Shown: positions 42,028-51,595, counted from the first letter of the stretch. The stretch is DNA of 64,000 nt from Paenibacillus macerans (GCF_023715465.1 NZ_JAMBOE010000001.1:372001-436000); one strand, 5' to 3'. Notes: generated by a model from the letters alone, not told the origin. Translations and numbers: made by a program.

Positions 42028-42134
42028 TGCTTTTTAAGTCCCTTTCGTTCCAGTCTCTTTTACAGCATAACAGAAGAAGAGCGATTTGAAAATTCATGGC
42101 GGGCGTTATGTGTAATGAAAATCACAAAATAAAA

Positions 42135-42176
42135 GAGCGATGCGTCCTCACTCCTAGGCGGACTTACGCATCGCTC
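42135..42176 (-). terminator. Terminator of the TPR-protein gene
   Basis: GAGCGATGCGT (42135-42145) and ACGCATCGCTC (42166-42176) form a perfect 11-bp stem; on the minus strand it is followed by TTTTATTTTG. Confidence 0.9.
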
Positions 42177-42224
42177 AACCGATTGTGCAAAATAAGGTGC
42201 GATCATGCCAACGATAAAGACGGT

Positions 42225-42857
42225 TTACAGCAAAGAAGCCAATTCACTGCCATAATACAATTTGCCCGTACTGTTCAGACAAGCCTCAAGATTCGCCAAA
42301 GGCTCGGCGAGGGACGGATCACTGTGGTGAGCCAAAGTAAAGTATTCCTTGGCTTTGGCCAGAATCCCTTTTTGCGCTTCGATGCAGCCCAGCGCATTAT
42401 AAATGATGGAGCGAAGCCGTTTGTTCCCGGCGTTCTCCAAAACGAGCCAAAACTGCCGCGCGGCCTCCTCGCTTTGCTCCAGATGCAGATGGCACATGCC
42501 CAGGAAAGTCCGGCCAAGCACGCTCCCGGGATACTGCTTCAGCACCTGCTCAAACTGTTCCAGCGCCTTGGTAAACATCATCAATTTGTAATAGCCTTGC
42601 CCTTTGATAAACGAGCCCGATTCGATCTCGGGGAGCGACAGAACTTCCTCGGCTTCTATGTTGCCCCATCTTTGGCGCAGCGCGGCCATCTTCTCTTCGA
42701 AACAAAGCCACTCTTCAATGATCCCATCGCTCATGTGCTTAAGCAGGCGCCATGCTTGCGCGAGTTCCTGCTTTTGGACGCCCTGGGCCAGCGGATATTT
42801 ACGCGAAATATCATCCAACATCTCATTCATTTCCGCAAAAACATGCTGAAACATCAT
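42225..42857 (-). CDS. TPR-repeat protein, unknown function
   Basis: The protein of about 210 residues is mainly helical. The second half has tetratricopeptide-like repeats: GQGYYKLMMFTKALEQFEQVLKQ, RTFLGMCHLHLEQSEEAARQFW, IIYNALGCIEAQKGILAKAKEYF, and AEPLANLEACL. TPR proteins mediate protein contacts. Several ATGs are clustered after AAGGGTGGG; the ATG at 42857 gives the best spacing. It lies between panD and dinG where B. subtilis has other genes, and it is monocistronic with its own terminator. Confidence 0.78.
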   Translation of the reverse strand: MMFQHVFAEMNEMLDDISRKYPLAQGVQKQELAQAWRLLKHMSDGIIEEWLCFEEKMAALRQRWGNIEAEEVLSLPEIESGSFIKGQGYYKLMMFTKALEQFEQVLKQYPGSVLGRTFLGMCHLHLEQSEEAARQFWLVLENAGNKRLRSIIYNALGCIEAQKGILAKAKEYFTLAHHSDPSLAEPLANLEACLNSTGKLYYGSELASLL

Positions 42858-43002
42858 TCGCATCCCACCCTTAACGAAAATGAAATCAGTCCGAGCCTTA
42901 AGATCATTTTTTGTTTCGGGCGGGTTTTTCATTCCCGCAAGCGGCAATTGCATATATTTGCTTTCGATTAGGGGCGTAATTCAAGCGCGCGGGCCGGGCA
43001 AA

Positions 43003-43386
43003 TCAACGGATGGCCGCGTGCAGCTCCTGATGCGCTTTTTCCACGGGCCGGTTGTTTTCGTCCACGAAGACGACGGTCGGCTTGTGGCTGCGCACCTCCT
43101 CGGGAGACATCATCGCATAGGAAATGATAATGACGTTGTCGCCGGGCTGCACGAGCCGTGCGGCCGCGCCGTTGAGGCAGATAACGCCGCTGCCGCGCGG
43201 TCCCGGGATCACATACGTTTCCAGACGCGCGCCATTGTTGTTGTTGACGATCTGGACTTTTTCGTTCTCCAGAATATCGGCGGCCTCCATCAGATCTTCG
43301 TCAATCGTAATGCTGCCGACATAGTTCAAATTTGCTTCCGTCACGGTCGCGCGGTGGATTTTCGATTTCATCATCGTTCTGAACAA
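43003..43386 (-). CDS. panD: Aspartate 1-decarboxylase
   Basis: PanD makes beta-alanine from aspartate for pantothenate synthesis. The 127-residue proenzyme has the self-cleavage motif YVGSITID (Gly24-Ser25), which generates the pyruvoyl cofactor, and the conserved [17 protein letters not shown] and [14 protein letters not shown]. It uses a TTG start at 43386, the base after the panC stop codon, with AAAGGGG inside the end of panC; the N-terminus [16 protein letters not shown] is canonical. It is the last gene of panB-panC-panD. Confidence 0.96.
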   Translation of the reverse strand: MFRTMMKSKIHRATVTEANLNYVGSITIDEDLMEAADILENEKVQIVNNNNGARLETYVIPGPRGSGVICLNGAAARLVQPGDNVIIISYAMMSPEEVRSHKPTVVFVDENNRPVEKAHQELHAAIR

Positions 43387-44289
43387 TTAGGCCATCCCCT
43401 TTTTGGTCAAAATCACGTTGTCGATCAAGCGCGTCGTACCGAACTTCACGGCCACCGCGATGAGCACGTCGGCTTCGCGGCTCTTTTCGTCAAGCCGCCC
43501 CGCCTCAGCGAGCGGTGACAGGCCGGGAAAATTGGTAATTTCCACGTAATCGATAACGGCCAGCGGTTCCGCACCAATGGCCTGGATCACATCCGCGCGG
43601 ATCTCCCCGGCCGTGACCGGCCCTCCCCCTCGCGCTTTCTCCTGCGCCTGAAGGAGGCTTCTGGACAACACCAGCGCCGCCTTGCGCTCCTCGGGGCTTA
43701 AATATACGTTGCGCGAGCTTAGCGCCAGCCCGTCCGGCTCCCGTACGATCGGGCACGGGACGATTTCTACGGCAAAATTCAAATCCTCCGTCATCTGCGC
43801 GATCACGGCCACCTGCTGCGCGTCTTTTTGCCCGAAATAAGCGCGGTCCGGCTGCACGATGTGAAACAGCTTGCTCACGACGGTTGTCACACCGTCGAAA
43901 TGCCCCGGCCGCGTAGCGCCGCAGAGGCGCTCCGTAAGTTCCGCGACTTTGACCTTGGTCCGGGTCGGGCGGGGATACATTTCCTCTACGCTCGGCATAA
44001 ACACCGCATCCACGCCTTCCCGTTCGGCGAGCGCCAAGTCCTTTTCGGCATCGCGCGGATATCGTTCGAAGTCTTCGTTTGGCCCGAACTGAATCGGATT
44101 GACGAACACACTTAGCACAAGAAAATCGTTTTCGGCGCGCGCTTTGCGCAGCAGGCTGGCATGGCCTTCATGCAAATATCCCATCGACGGGACAAGGGCA
44201 ATCCGCAAGTTTTTCCCTTTTCCCGCCGCCGCCAAACGCTCCGCCTGCAGATGCTCCCTAAGCGCCCGGATTTCCGTAAAGGTCTTCAT
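43387..44289 (-). CDS. panC: Pantothenate synthetase
   Basis: PanC condenses pantoate with beta-alanine using ATP. The 300-residue protein has the HIGH-like motif PSMGYLHEGHASLLRKA near residue 33, VNPIQFGPNEDFERYPR near 62, FGQKDAQQVAVI near 148 and LSSRNVYLSPEERK near 185. Its ATG overlaps the panB stop by 4 bp and panD starts on the next base after its stop, so the three genes are tightly coupled. Confidence 0.97.
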   Translation of the reverse strand: MKTFTEIRALREHLQAERLAAAGKGKNLRIALVPSMGYLHEGHASLLRKARAENDFLVLSVFVNPIQFGPNEDFERYPRDAEKDLALAEREGVDAVFMPSVEEMYPRPTRTKVKVAELTERLCGATRPGHFDGVTTVVSKLFHIVQPDRAYFGQKDAQQVAVIAQMTEDLNFAVEIVPCPIVREPDGLALSSRNVYLSPEERKAALVLSRSLLQAQEKARGGGPVTAGEIRADVIQAIGAEPLAVIDYVEITNFPGLSPLAEAGRLDEKSREADVLIAVAVKFGTTRLIDNVILTKKGMA

Positions 44290-45164
44290 GCTTTTGTTTC
44301 CACCTTTCCTTTGCCGTACAACGTCTCAAGCACGCCGTCTTCCGCGGCGAACACATGCTCCAGGGCCGGGAAGGCGCGGTTTTTGACCTCGCGTACATAT
44401 TCCGAAATGCCGCTGCGGATTTGCGTTCCGATGTCGGCATATGTTTTGACGAAACGTTTTTCCCGGTAATCCGGGGTATACTTAAGAACATCGTGAAACA
44501 CGAGCACCTGGCCGTCGCAGCCGCGGCCGGCGCCGATGCCGATCGTGGGAATGGAAAGCTCCTTGGAAATCGCCTCCGCCACCTCCTCGGTGACCAGCTC
44601 CAGCACGATCCCAAACGCCCCCGCGCGCTCAAGCGCCTTGGCGTCCTCCAGCAGACGCCGGGCGTCCTTTGCATCCTTGCCTTGAATGCGGTAACCGCCA
44701 ATTTGGTTGACCGACTGCGGCGTGAGTCCGATATGGCCCAGCACGGGCACCCCGGCCTGCACGATCGCCTGGACGGCCAGGGCGATTTCGGCCCCGCCTT
44801 CCATTTTCACGGCATGCGCGTGTCCTTCCTGCATCAGGCGGCGGACGTTCTTCAGCGTCTCTTCAAGGCTTCCGTGATACGTCATAAATGGCATATCCGT
44901 GACGATAAACGTATGCTGCGCCCCGCGGGCCACGGTGCGGCTGTGATAGACCATATCGTCCAGCGTCACCGGGATCGTCGTATCGTAGCCCAGCACTACA
45001 TTGCCGAGCGAATCGCCGACGAGCAGCACATCCGCGCCGGCCTCTTCCGCCAATTGCGCCGACGGATAATCGTAGGCGGTGATCATCGCAATCGGCGTGC
45101 CGTCCTGCTTCATCTTTTTCAATTTCACGATGTTTAATGCTTGTTTTCCAGCCAATTTTCCCAT
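44286..45164 (-). CDS. panB: 3-methyl-2-oxobutanoate hydroxymethyltransferase
   Basis: PanB adds a hydroxymethyl group from methylenetetrahydrofolate to ketoisovalerate, the first committed step to pantothenate. The 292-residue protein shows MITAYDYPSAQLAEEAG near residue 28, LLVGDSLGNVVLGYDTT near 45, VKMEGG near 118 and GHIGLTPQSVNQIGGY near 140. GGAGATGGG precedes the ATG at 45164. It is the first gene of panBCD, and its leader of about 230 nt contains a terminator. Confidence 0.97.
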   Translation of the reverse strand: MGKLAGKQALNIVKLKKMKQDGTPIAMITAYDYPSAQLAEEAGADVLLVGDSLGNVVLGYDTTIPVTLDDMVYHSRTVARGAQHTFIVTDMPFMTYHGSLEETLKNVRRLMQEGHAHAVKMEGGAEIALAVQAIVQAGVPVLGHIGLTPQSVNQIGGYRIQGKDAKDARRLLEDAKALERAGAFGIVLELVTEEVAEAISKELSIPTIGIGAGRGCDGQVLVFHDVLKYTPDYREKRFVKTYADIGTQIRSGISEYVREVKNRAFPALEHVFAAEDGVLETLYGKGKVETKA

Positions 45165-45408
45165 CTCCTTCGGTTAGGTTTGCCGCCCCGCGCTAACGCG
45201 TACAGCGAAAAAACGCGCACGACAAAAAAACCTTTTAGTTTGGCACTAAAAAGGTCCGAATGCATAGAAGGAGTCACTTGCTTCGTCCCTTCTGTCTCGG
45301 TCCTCTTCGGCTCAGAGCAGAATCCAACGCAGGCTTCTTCACATTAACCTACAGCCGCTAAGAGTGCAGTTCGAACGTGTGCCGATACCGCCTCCTGAGC
45401 ACAGTATA
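45165..45408 (-). promoter_or_regulatory. Long panB leader with attenuator, candidate 'pan' motif RNA
   Basis: A TATACT -10 box (minus strand, 45408-45403) predicts a 5' untranslated region of about 230 nt. It contains several possible hairpins and ends in a clear terminator, 58 bp upstream of panB. This is the layout of an attenuation leader. The known 'pan' structured RNA motif occurs upstream of panB in Bacillota, so that class is the first candidate, but I could not confirm its bulged-adenosine hairpins by eye. T-box signatures are absent. Confidence 0.5.
45223..45255 (-). terminator. Attenuator hairpin in the panB leader
   Basis: On the minus strand, ACCTTTTTAGT pairs with ACTAAAAGGT and is followed by a run of seven T, then GTCG. 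It lies inside the leader, before panB, so it should regulate rather than end the operon. Confidence 0.8.
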
Positions 45409-45427
45409 ACAAATTACGTCACGTTTT

Positions 45428-46408
45428 TCATCCGCCAATTTGCACTTCGCCGGAAAAAATAGTCCGTATGTTTCCGTTATCCTCCGCCAGCACCAGCGCC
45501 CCGGAAGGATCGAGAGCCTTCGCCAGCCCGCTTACGTCTCCGGCGGGGGTTTTGACGGTGACCCGTTGGCCCAGCGTAACCGACAAAGCTTCCCAAAGAT
45601 GGGCTATCGGCGCAAAGCCCTCCTGACGGTAAAGCTCGTACAGCTGTTCCAGTTCCGCCAGCACCGCGCCGATCAGCTCAGCCCGGTCGATGCGCCGGCC
45701 GCTTTCGATGTGCAGCGACGTCGCGACGTCCTGAAGCTCGGGCGGGATGTCTTTGGCCTCCAGATTGACATCGATTCCGATGCCGGCAATGGCGTAGCGG
45801 ATCAGCTCGTCCTCGCCGACCGATTCGACGAGGATGCCGCATATCTTGCGGCCGTGAACGAGCAAATCGTTGGGCCATTTAATGCCTGCGTCAACTCCGG
45901 CTGACTTGCGCACGGCCCGGCACACGGCTACCGCAATCAGCAGGGTGAGCTGCGGCGCAAAGGACAGCGGCTGCCGCTCCGGGCGCAGCAGCAAACTCAT
46001 CCACACGCCTTTGCCCGGCGGCGAATACCAGGACCGGCCCTGCCGGCCGCGGCCGCCCGTCTGCTCCTCGGCGACGACCAGGGTACCGGCCGGAGCTCCA
46101 GCCTCGGCCAGCTCCCGCACCTCTGCCTGCGTGGAGACCGTTTTTTCGAGCAACCGGATTTGCTGCCCGAAAAAAACGCGGTCCTGCAGCGCCCGCACCA
46201 AAGCGGAATGGGTGATTTTATCGGGTTTGCGGATAAGCCGGTATCCCCGGCGCGGGGCGGATTCAAACTCGTAGCCCTCTTCGCGCAGCTTGGCGATTTG
46301 CTTCCAGACCGCCGTGCGGCTGATCGAAAGGCGGCGGCTGATCTCCTCCCCGGATATATATTGCCCCGGATGCTCCAGGAGCATGTCGATCAATCGGTTT
46401 GCTTCCAT
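45428..46408 (-). CDS. birA: Biotin-[acetyl-CoA-carboxylase] ligase / biotin operon repressor
   Basis: BirA attaches biotin to acyl-CoA carboxylases and, in this bifunctional form, represses biotin genes. The 326-residue protein has an N-terminal winged helix (ISGEEISRRLSISRTAVWKQIAKLREEGY at about 18-46), the catalytic GGRGRQGRSWYSPPG (117-131) and IKWPNDLLVHGRKICGIL near 175, and a C-terminal SH3-like domain. It overlaps cca by 19 bp, as in related genomes. Length is normal for the two-function type. Confidence 0.96.
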   Translation of the reverse strand: MEANRLIDMLLEHPGQYISGEEISRRLSISRTAVWKQIAKLREEGYEFESAPRRGYRLIRKPDKITHSALVRALQDRVFFGQQIRLLEKTVSTQAEVRELAEAGAPAGTLVVAEEQTGGRGRQGRSWYSPPGKGVWMSLLLRPERQPLSFAPQLTLLIAVAVCRAVRKSAGVDAGIKWPNDLLVHGRKICGILVESVGEDELIRYAIAGIGIDVNLEAKDIPPELQDVATSLHIESGRRIDRAELIGAVLAELEQLYELYRQEGFAPIAHLWEALSVTLGQRVTVKTPAGDVSGLAKALDPSGALVLAEDNGNIRTIFSGEVQIGG

Positions 46409-47769
46409 GCTTCGCTAACCCCCGCTTTCACGTAATCCAGCAACGCCTGTTTATCATTATGTATCTCCCCGGCGGCCGCCGAAATAAGCAGCCGCTTCAT
46501 CAGCTCGCCGAGCCATGGGCCGCCTTGTTTGCCGGTCAGCTCCAGCACGTCTTTGCCGCTGATGGCCAGCTCGGACAAGGCGTGCGCCCGCACTTCCCCA
46601 TGCCAACACCGCGCAAGGGCGAGCCGCTCCCGTTCAGTTATCCGCTGCGCTTCGGGAAGGGACGCTGCGGCCAAAACGGCCGCCTGCCGGCGCAGCCAAT
46701 GCTCAGCCGCCGCTTGACCAAGCGTCACCTGCAGGACGACCCAGCGGCGGCGAAGCAGCGCCTCGTCGCGTTCCTCGGCCTCAGCCCGCGCCCACGCTTC
46801 GTCGAAGCGGACGATCGCCGTCGTCTCCTCGGCGGCCTTGTTCGGAAACGTCCACCCTTTCATCAAAGGGATGACGTCCTCACCGGCGGTGCCAAGCGCC
46901 TGCAGCAGCAGCGACCAGCGCAGCGCCTGCGGCTCCGGCGGCAGCTCCGCCAGCGCGGCCAGCAGCTCGCGCCGCGGCTCGGCCGCAAGCAGCTGCCGCG
47001 TCAGCCGCGCCTGGCTCCGGTCCGCCGGGTCCGGCTCGGCATTGGCCGCCCCCCCGGCTTCCGGCAGCGCCGCCTTCACGTGCCGCAGCAGCCCGCTGCG
47101 TTCAAGCAAGGCCAAGCCGCGCAGCGGACGCGGACCAAGCACGACCTTCTCCAGTTCGGCCCGCACGCGCTCCATGGCGATGTAGGACAGCTTGTCCTGG
47201 CCGCGCAGCAGCGCTTTCCACAGGCTTTTGGCCGGACGGAAGCCAAACACCGAGGCAAAGCGGACCGCCCGCAGCATGCGCAGGGCGTCTTCCTCGAACC
47301 GCTCCTCGGCCGCGCCAACGCAGCGGATCAAACCGCGTTTGATGTCGCTCCGCCCTTCGAACGGATCGATGAGCGCCCCATGGATATCCCGGGCGATAGC
47401 GTTCATCGTAAAATCGCGGCGCAGCAAATCCTCGGTAACGGCGTTCACGAACTCCACCGAGGCCGGGCGGCGATGGTCCTCGTATTGCGACTCCTTGCGG
47501 AACGTCGTTACCTCAAACGCATAGGCATCCATCAGCACCGTAACCGTGCCATGCTCCATCCCCGTCGGAACCGTACGCTCAAAAACAGCGATGACGTCCT
47601 CCGGTTTGGCCGAGGTGGCGATATCCATGTCGTGAACCGGCCGGCCCATCAGCTCGTCGCGCACGCAGCCGCCGACAAAAAAAGCCTGAAACCCTCGCTC
47701 CAGCAAAGTATGCAGCACCTTTTCCCCCTGATTCACCATCAGGGGGTCTACCTGTGTCCAGCGATTCAT
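46390..47769 (-). CDS. cca: CCA-adding tRNA nucleotidyltransferase
   Basis: The enzyme adds or repairs the 3' CCA end of tRNAs without a template. The 459-residue product has the class II head domain FFVGGCVRDELMGRPVHDMDIAT (about 30-52, with the DxD metal site), YEDHRRPASVEFVNAVTEDLLRRDFTMNAIA near 95 and the neck region RFEEDALRMLRAVRFA near 156. The C-terminal third is Ala/Leu/Arg-rich and somewhat longer than the B. subtilis protein (397 residues). It lies between bshA and birA in the conserved order. Confidence 0.95.
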   Translation of the reverse strand: MNRWTQVDPLMVNQGEKVLHTLLERGFQAFFVGGCVRDELMGRPVHDMDIATSAKPEDVIAVFERTVPTGMEHGTVTVLMDAYAFEVTTFRKESQYEDHRRPASVEFVNAVTEDLLRRDFTMNAIARDIHGALIDPFEGRSDIKRGLIRCVGAAEERFEEDALRMLRAVRFASVFGFRPAKSLWKALLRGQDKLSYIAMERVRAELEKVVLGPRPLRGLALLERSGLLRHVKAALPEAGGAANAEPDPADRSQARLTRQLLAAEPRRELLAALAELPPEPQALRWSLLLQALGTAGEDVIPLMKGWTFPNKAAEETTAIVRFDEAWARAEAEERDEALLRRRWVVLQVTLGQAAAEHWLRRQAAVLAAASLPEAQRITERERLALARCWHGEVRAHALSELAISGKDVLELTGKQGGPWLGELMKRLLISAAAGEIHNDKQALLDYVKAGVSEAWKQTD

Positions 47770-47833
47770 TTGCCTACCTCCAAACGTATCCCGCTCCCGT
47801 CAGTCAAAGCGGGCATACCGCGCCCGTTCCAAG

Positions 47834-48994
47834 TTAGCTGCAAGCCGGTTTCAACTGCGGAGCCTCAAGGTTCAACACGCGGTAATAAATCTCTTCGTAA
47901 TTGGCCATGGTTTGCTGGCTGCTGAAGTCGTTTCTCGCCCGGGTCAGGCAAGCTTCCCGCATCTTTGCGCCAAGCTCCGGACTTTTCAGCAGTGTCAGGC
48001 CGTATTCGGCCATCCGTTTCGTATCCCCGATCGGGGCAAGAAAACCGGTTTCGCCGTGCTTCACGAGCTCAGGGATGCCCCCGGCAATCGTTCCGATCGT
48101 CGGCACACCGCAGGCCATCGCTTCCAAAGCGACCAGTCCGAAGCTTTCCTTCTCCGAAGGCAGCAGCAAAACATCGGCCATCGAAATGACATGCGCGATA
48201 TCGTCCTGTTTGCCGAGAAAATGCACCCGGTCGCTCAGCCCCATCTCTTTGATTTTCAACTGGATTTTCGGAAGATCCGGTCCTTCACCGACGAACAGCA
48301 GCTTCGACGGCACTTCTTCGTTGACGCGATGGAAAATGTCCACGACGTCGCCGACCCGCTTGACCGGACGGAAATTGGAAATATGCATCAGCACTTTTTC
48401 GCCAGGCTCGGCGAAATCGGCGCGGCAGCCGGCCGCATCCCGGGGATAATACACCCGTTCGTCGACGAAGTTGTACGTCAAATCGATATTCCGGGTGATG
48501 TCCAGCACCTCCCGCGTCTCGCGCGTCAAATCAAGCGAAACCGACGTTACCGCGTCGCTTTCGTTAATCGCCAGCCGGATCAGGTCCTTAAGCGATTCGT
48601 CCTGGGCCAGCACGGTGATGTCCGTCCCGTGCAATGTGGTGACGACCTTTAGCGAGTCGCCGACCATCTGTTTGGCCAAAAAAGCGCAAACGGCATGGGG
48701 AACCGCGTAATGGACATGCAACACATCCAGGTTCTGCGTTTTGGCGACCTGCGCCATTTTCGTCGCAAGCGACAAATCGTAAGGAGGATAGCGGAACACG
48801 TAATAATCGCTGACTTCCACCTCGTGATAAAAAATATTTTTATGGTAACCTCCCAGACGGAAAGGAACGCTATGCGAAATAAAATGCACCTCATGCCCTT
48901 TTTCCGCCAGCAGTTTCCCCAGCTCGGTGGCTACAACCCCCGAACCTCCCAATGAAGGGTAACAGGTGATGCCGATTTTCAAAAATGGATCCAT
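47834..48994 (-). CDS. bshA: N-acetyl-alpha-D-glucosaminyl L-malate synthase
   Basis: BshA is the glycosyltransferase that joins GlcNAc from UDP-GlcNAc to L-malate, the first step of bacillithiol synthesis. The 386-residue GT-B/GT4 protein shows GITCYPSLGGSGVVATELG near residue 8, DVLHVHYAVPHAVCA near 89, LHGTDITVL near 122, and the EKESFGLVALEAMACGVPTIG donor-binding region near 282. It lies 41 bp after bshB1 on the same strand and 64 bp before cca, giving the mgsA-bshB1-bshA-cca order of Bacillus. Confidence 0.95.
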   Translation of the reverse strand: MDPFLKIGITCYPSLGGSGVVATELGKLLAEKGHEVHFISHSVPFRLGGYHKNIFYHEVEVSDYYVFRYPPYDLSLATKMAQVAKTQNLDVLHVHYAVPHAVCAFLAKQMVGDSLKVVTTLHGTDITVLAQDESLKDLIRLAINESDAVTSVSLDLTRETREVLDITRNIDLTYNFVDERVYYPRDAAGCRADFAEPGEKVLMHISNFRPVKRVGDVVDIFHRVNEEVPSKLLFVGEGPDLPKIQLKIKEMGLSDRVHFLGKQDDIAHVISMADVLLLPSEKESFGLVALEAMACGVPTIGTIAGGIPELVKHGETGFLAPIGDTKRMAEYGLTLLKSPELGAKMREACLTRARNDFSSQQTMANYEEIYYRVLNLEAPQLKPACS

Positions 48995-49035
48995 ATGGCG
49001 GGGGCCTCCTTCATGTTCAAGTTCCCTGATTATGA

Positions 49036-49749
49036 TTATGTGCGTCGGGACCCGAATAGATTAACTTGATAAGCCGATTTTACCGCAAAACCTTCGGCGT
49101 ACGGGATAAGCTTCCGCTGCCCGAGCAGCGCGTCCCGGGCTTTTACGCGTTCGACATACCCCCGGTTCAAAGGCGTCTCAGCGACATCCTCGCCGGGAGC
49201 GCCTTGCCCGAATTGGGAACGATAGCAGCCGAGCGCCCGCTCTTTGGCCGCGTAAAAATCGGTAACGTCAACCACAAGGTCTGGCGTTTTCCAATCGTTG
49301 ATGAAATAAAAGTACAGCTCCGGCTCCGGTACGGACGGCTTGTCCGGCATATAACGGCGCAGCTTGGCGTTAAAAACCGCCTCTTCCACCAACTTGCTGC
49401 AGGCGATATGATCCGGATGCCGGTCTTCCCAATAAGGGGCAAACACGATGCGCGGCGCATGTTCGCGAATCGTTTCGGCCACGGCGGCGATCTGTTCCGG
49501 CGTACCAAACAGCCCGCGATCCGGCAATCCCAAATTCAGGCGCACGGCCAGACCAAGCTCCTGCGCCGCCGCATCCGCTTCCTGCTTGCGCAGCTCGGGA
49601 TTGCCGTTGGAGGACAGCTCGGCTTCCGTCAAATCGCAAATGCCGACCCGGTATCCGGCGGCGACATGTTTGGCGATCGTGCCGGCCATTCCGATCTCGG
49701 CATCGTCCGCATGCGCGCCGAAAATCAAAATATCCAGCGGCGTGCTCAT
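49036..49749 (-). CDS. bshB1: Bacillithiol biosynthesis deacetylase BshB1
   Basis: BshB1 deacetylates GlcNAc-malate to GlcN-malate in bacillithiol synthesis. The 237-residue zinc hydrolase of the LmbE/PIG-L type has [13 protein letters not shown] (12-24) with the metal ligands, [18 protein letters not shown] near 42, and [18 protein letters not shown] near 105. Its start overlaps the mgsA stop by 4 bp. The third enzyme of the pathway, BshC, is not in this window. Confidence 0.95.
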   Translation of the reverse strand: MSTPLDILIFGAHADDAEIGMAGTIAKHVAAGYRVGICDLTEAELSSNGNPELRKQEADAAAQELGLAVRLNLGLPDRGLFGTPEQIAAVAETIREHAPRIVFAPYWEDRHPDHIACSKLVEEAVFNAKLRRYMPDKPSVPEPELYFYFINDWKTPDLVVDVTDFYAAKERALGCYRSQFGQGAPGEDVAETPLNRGYVERVKARDALLGQRKLIPYAEGFAVKSAYQVNLFGSRRT

Positions 49750-50168
49750 TGGCCCAGCCCCGGTTTATATTGCTCCACCAGCTCGCGCCAAGCGAAATCG
49801 CCGCGGTCCAGCGCCCGCACCAAAATTTCCGCGCTCGCCATGTTCGTGGCAACGGGAATGCCGTGCACGTCGCACAGGCGCAGCAGCGCCGTAATGTCCG
49901 GCTCGTGCGGCTGAGCCATCAGCGGGTCGCGCAGGAAAATGACGAGATCCATTTCGTTCTGGGCGATCAGCGAACCGATTTGCTGGTCGCCGCCCAGCGG
50001 ACCGGACAGGAAACGATGGATTTTCAGGCTCGTATTCTCCATAATTTGTTTACCTGTCGTTCCCGTGGAATAGAGCTTTTTATCCTTAAACACATGTTCA
50101 TAAGCGATGGCGAAATTGACAATATCTTCTTTTTTACGATCATGAGCAATAAATGCAATGTTTATCAT
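49746..50168 (-). CDS. mgsA: Methylglyoxal synthase
   Basis: MgsA converts dihydroxyacetone phosphate to methylglyoxal and phosphate, a bypass of lower glycolysis. The 140-residue protein begins [15 protein letters not shown], with STGTTG near 43, [12 protein letters not shown] near 63 and [15 protein letters not shown] near 89 including catalytic aspartates. It overlaps bshB1, linking production of a toxic aldehyde to the thiol used for its detoxification. It follows dapB by 20 bp. Confidence 0.96.
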   Translation of the reverse strand: MINIAFIAHDRKKEDIVNFAIAYEHVFKDKKLYSTGTTGKQIMENTSLKIHRFLSGPLGGDQQIGSLIAQNEMDLVIFLRDPLMAQPHEPDITALLRLCDVHGIPVATNMASAEILVRALDRGDFAWRELVEQYKPGLGQ

Positions 50169-50188
50169 GCGGTCATAATCTCCCCTTA

Positions 50189-50992
50189 TTATTCAACAAA
50201 ATGGTCGAATCCGTAAATCATGCCTTCATACTCCAGCACTTTTTTGATCGCCAGGTTGACTCCCGGCATATATCCGGCCCGCTCATAGGAGTCGTGGCGG
50301 ATTTTCAGCGTTTGGCCAAAGCCGCCGAACACGACCTCCTGCTGGGCGAACACGCCCGGCAGCCGGACGCTGTGAATCCGGAAGCCGTTGTAATAGCCGC
50401 CGCGCGCACCTTCGATCGTTTCTTCCTCCTGCGGATTGCCCTGCCGCAGCTCCTGCCGGTTTTTCGCAATCAGTTCGGCCGTTTTCACCGCGGTCCCCGA
50501 AGGAGCGTCCAGCTTCTGATCCCCATGGTATTCGATAATCTCCAAATGCGGGAAGTATTTCGCCGCCTGGGCCGCGAATTTCATCATCAAGATGGCCCCG
50601 ATCGAAAAATTCGGAGCGATCAGCCCGCCGATCCCCCGGGCTTGGCAAAGCTTGTCCAACTCTTCGATTTGCTCCGGGGTGAACCCGGTCGTGCCGACAA
50701 CCGGAGAAACGCCGAGCCGGATTGCCAGTTCGGTATTGGCGTAAGCGGACGCCGGCGTCGTAAAATCGACCAGCACCCGCGGGCGATGCTCCGCCAAAGC
50801 CTGCTCCAGGTTGTCTGACAGCGCCACGCCGCATTCCGGCAGGCCGGCCATAACCCCGGCGTCCAGCCCTGCATTCGATACACTAACGGCCGCCACCAGC
50901 TGGAGATCGGGGTCCTGGAGCACCATTTTGACGACTTCCTTCCCCATTCTGCCAGCAGCGCCGGCCACGGCTACTTTAATCGGATCCGACAT
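50189..50992 (-). CDS. dapB: 4-hydroxy-tetrahydrodipicolinate reductase
   Basis: DapB reduces hydroxytetrahydrodipicolinate in the lysine/diaminopimelate pathway, with NAD(P)H. The 267-residue protein has [17 protein letters not shown] near the start, [16 protein letters not shown] near 80, VGTTGFTP near 101 and [17 protein letters not shown] near 158. Of two ATGs (50998 and 50992), the second is better spaced from GAGGAG. It lies in the conserved ypjD-dapB-mgsA order with one TPR gene inserted. Confidence 0.96.
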   Translation of the reverse strand: MSDPIKVAVAGAAGRMGKEVVKMVLQDPDLQLVAAVSVSNAGLDAGVMAGLPECGVALSDNLEQALAEHRPRVLVDFTTPASAYANTELAIRLGVSPVVGTTGFTPEQIEELDKLCQARGIGGLIAPNFSIGAILMMKFAAQAAKYFPHLEIIEYHGDQKLDAPSGTAVKTAELIAKNRQELRQGNPQEEETIEGARGGYYNGFRIHSVRLPGVFAQQEVVFGGFGQTLKIRHDSYERAGYMPGVNLAIKKVLEYEGMIYGFDHFVE

Positions 50993-51014
50993 GTACATCT
51001 CCTCGCATTCTTTA

Positions 51015-51545
51015 CTATGATGATTGTTTGAGTTTGGACTTGAAACGCTGCTCCAGCTCTTGCAGCTCTTTAGCTATACCGGCGTTTACGGGCAGCGCGG
51101 ACGCTTCCCTTACCGCGTGCAACGCTTGCTGATACCGTCCCAGTTCCCCATATGCGATCGCCAGCCATACCTGGGCATCCACGGATAGCGGATCGAGCTC
51201 GACCGCTCGCTTGAGCATCCGCGAAGCCGGTTCGGCCCCGTTCGTTCCGCCCCCTTGATAACCCTCCAGCTGTTTCTTGGCCATATGAGTCAATTCCATC
51301 GACTGCAGCCGGTCATAATGCAGCCTGTATTCTTCCTGGTCCGGAGCAAGCGCCGCGGCTAACCTGGCATGCATCAACGCTTTGTCTAGACGATTGCTTC
51401 GGGCACACGTAATCGAGTAACGGTAATGGATATCCGCATGATCCGGCTCGGCGGCCAGCGCCTGTTCAAACCAATGCTGCGCCTGCTCAAAGTCGTTTTC
51501 GTAGATGCTCCGGTAAGCTTTATACAGAAATTCCTCCGCCTTCAT
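51015..51545 (-). CDS. TPR-repeat protein, unknown function
   Basis: The 176-residue soluble protein has tetratricopeptide repeats: AYRSIYENDFEQAQHWFEQAL, ADIHYRYSITCARSNRLDKALMHARLAAAL and DAQVWLAIAYGELGRYQQALHAVREA. It is probably a protein-interaction scaffold; no enzyme motif is seen. It sits between the MazG-like gene and dapB, 22 bp before dapB, so is likely co-transcribed with it. B. subtilis has a TPR protein (YpiA) in the same chromosomal neighbourhood, but orthology is not shown. Confidence 0.78.
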   Translation of the reverse strand: MKAEEFLYKAYRSIYENDFEQAQHWFEQALAAEPDHADIHYRYSITCARSNRLDKALMHARLAAALAPDQEEYRLHYDRLQSMELTHMAKKQLEGYQGGGTNGAEPASRMLKRAVELDPLSVDAQVWLAIAYGELGRYQQALHAVREASALPVNAGIAKELQELEQRFKSKLKQSS

Positions 51546-51595
51546 CTGCCGCCCCCCCTTGTTGTAGGGATGATCATACTAACAGCATATGAAAG

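Noticed and set aside
40510..42132. 540-codon plus-strand open frame antisense to dinG
   Set aside because: It is rich in Arg, Gln and His, typical of a GC-biased shadow frame, and dinG on the other strand has clear motifs throughout.
45165..45408. T-box interpretation of the panB leader
   Set aside because: The GGTGGTACCGCG core and the stem I signatures are absent.
46399..47925. 508-codon plus-strand open frame antisense to cca
   Set aside because: Composition is extremely Arg/Gln/Pro-rich with no domain; cca is the real gene.
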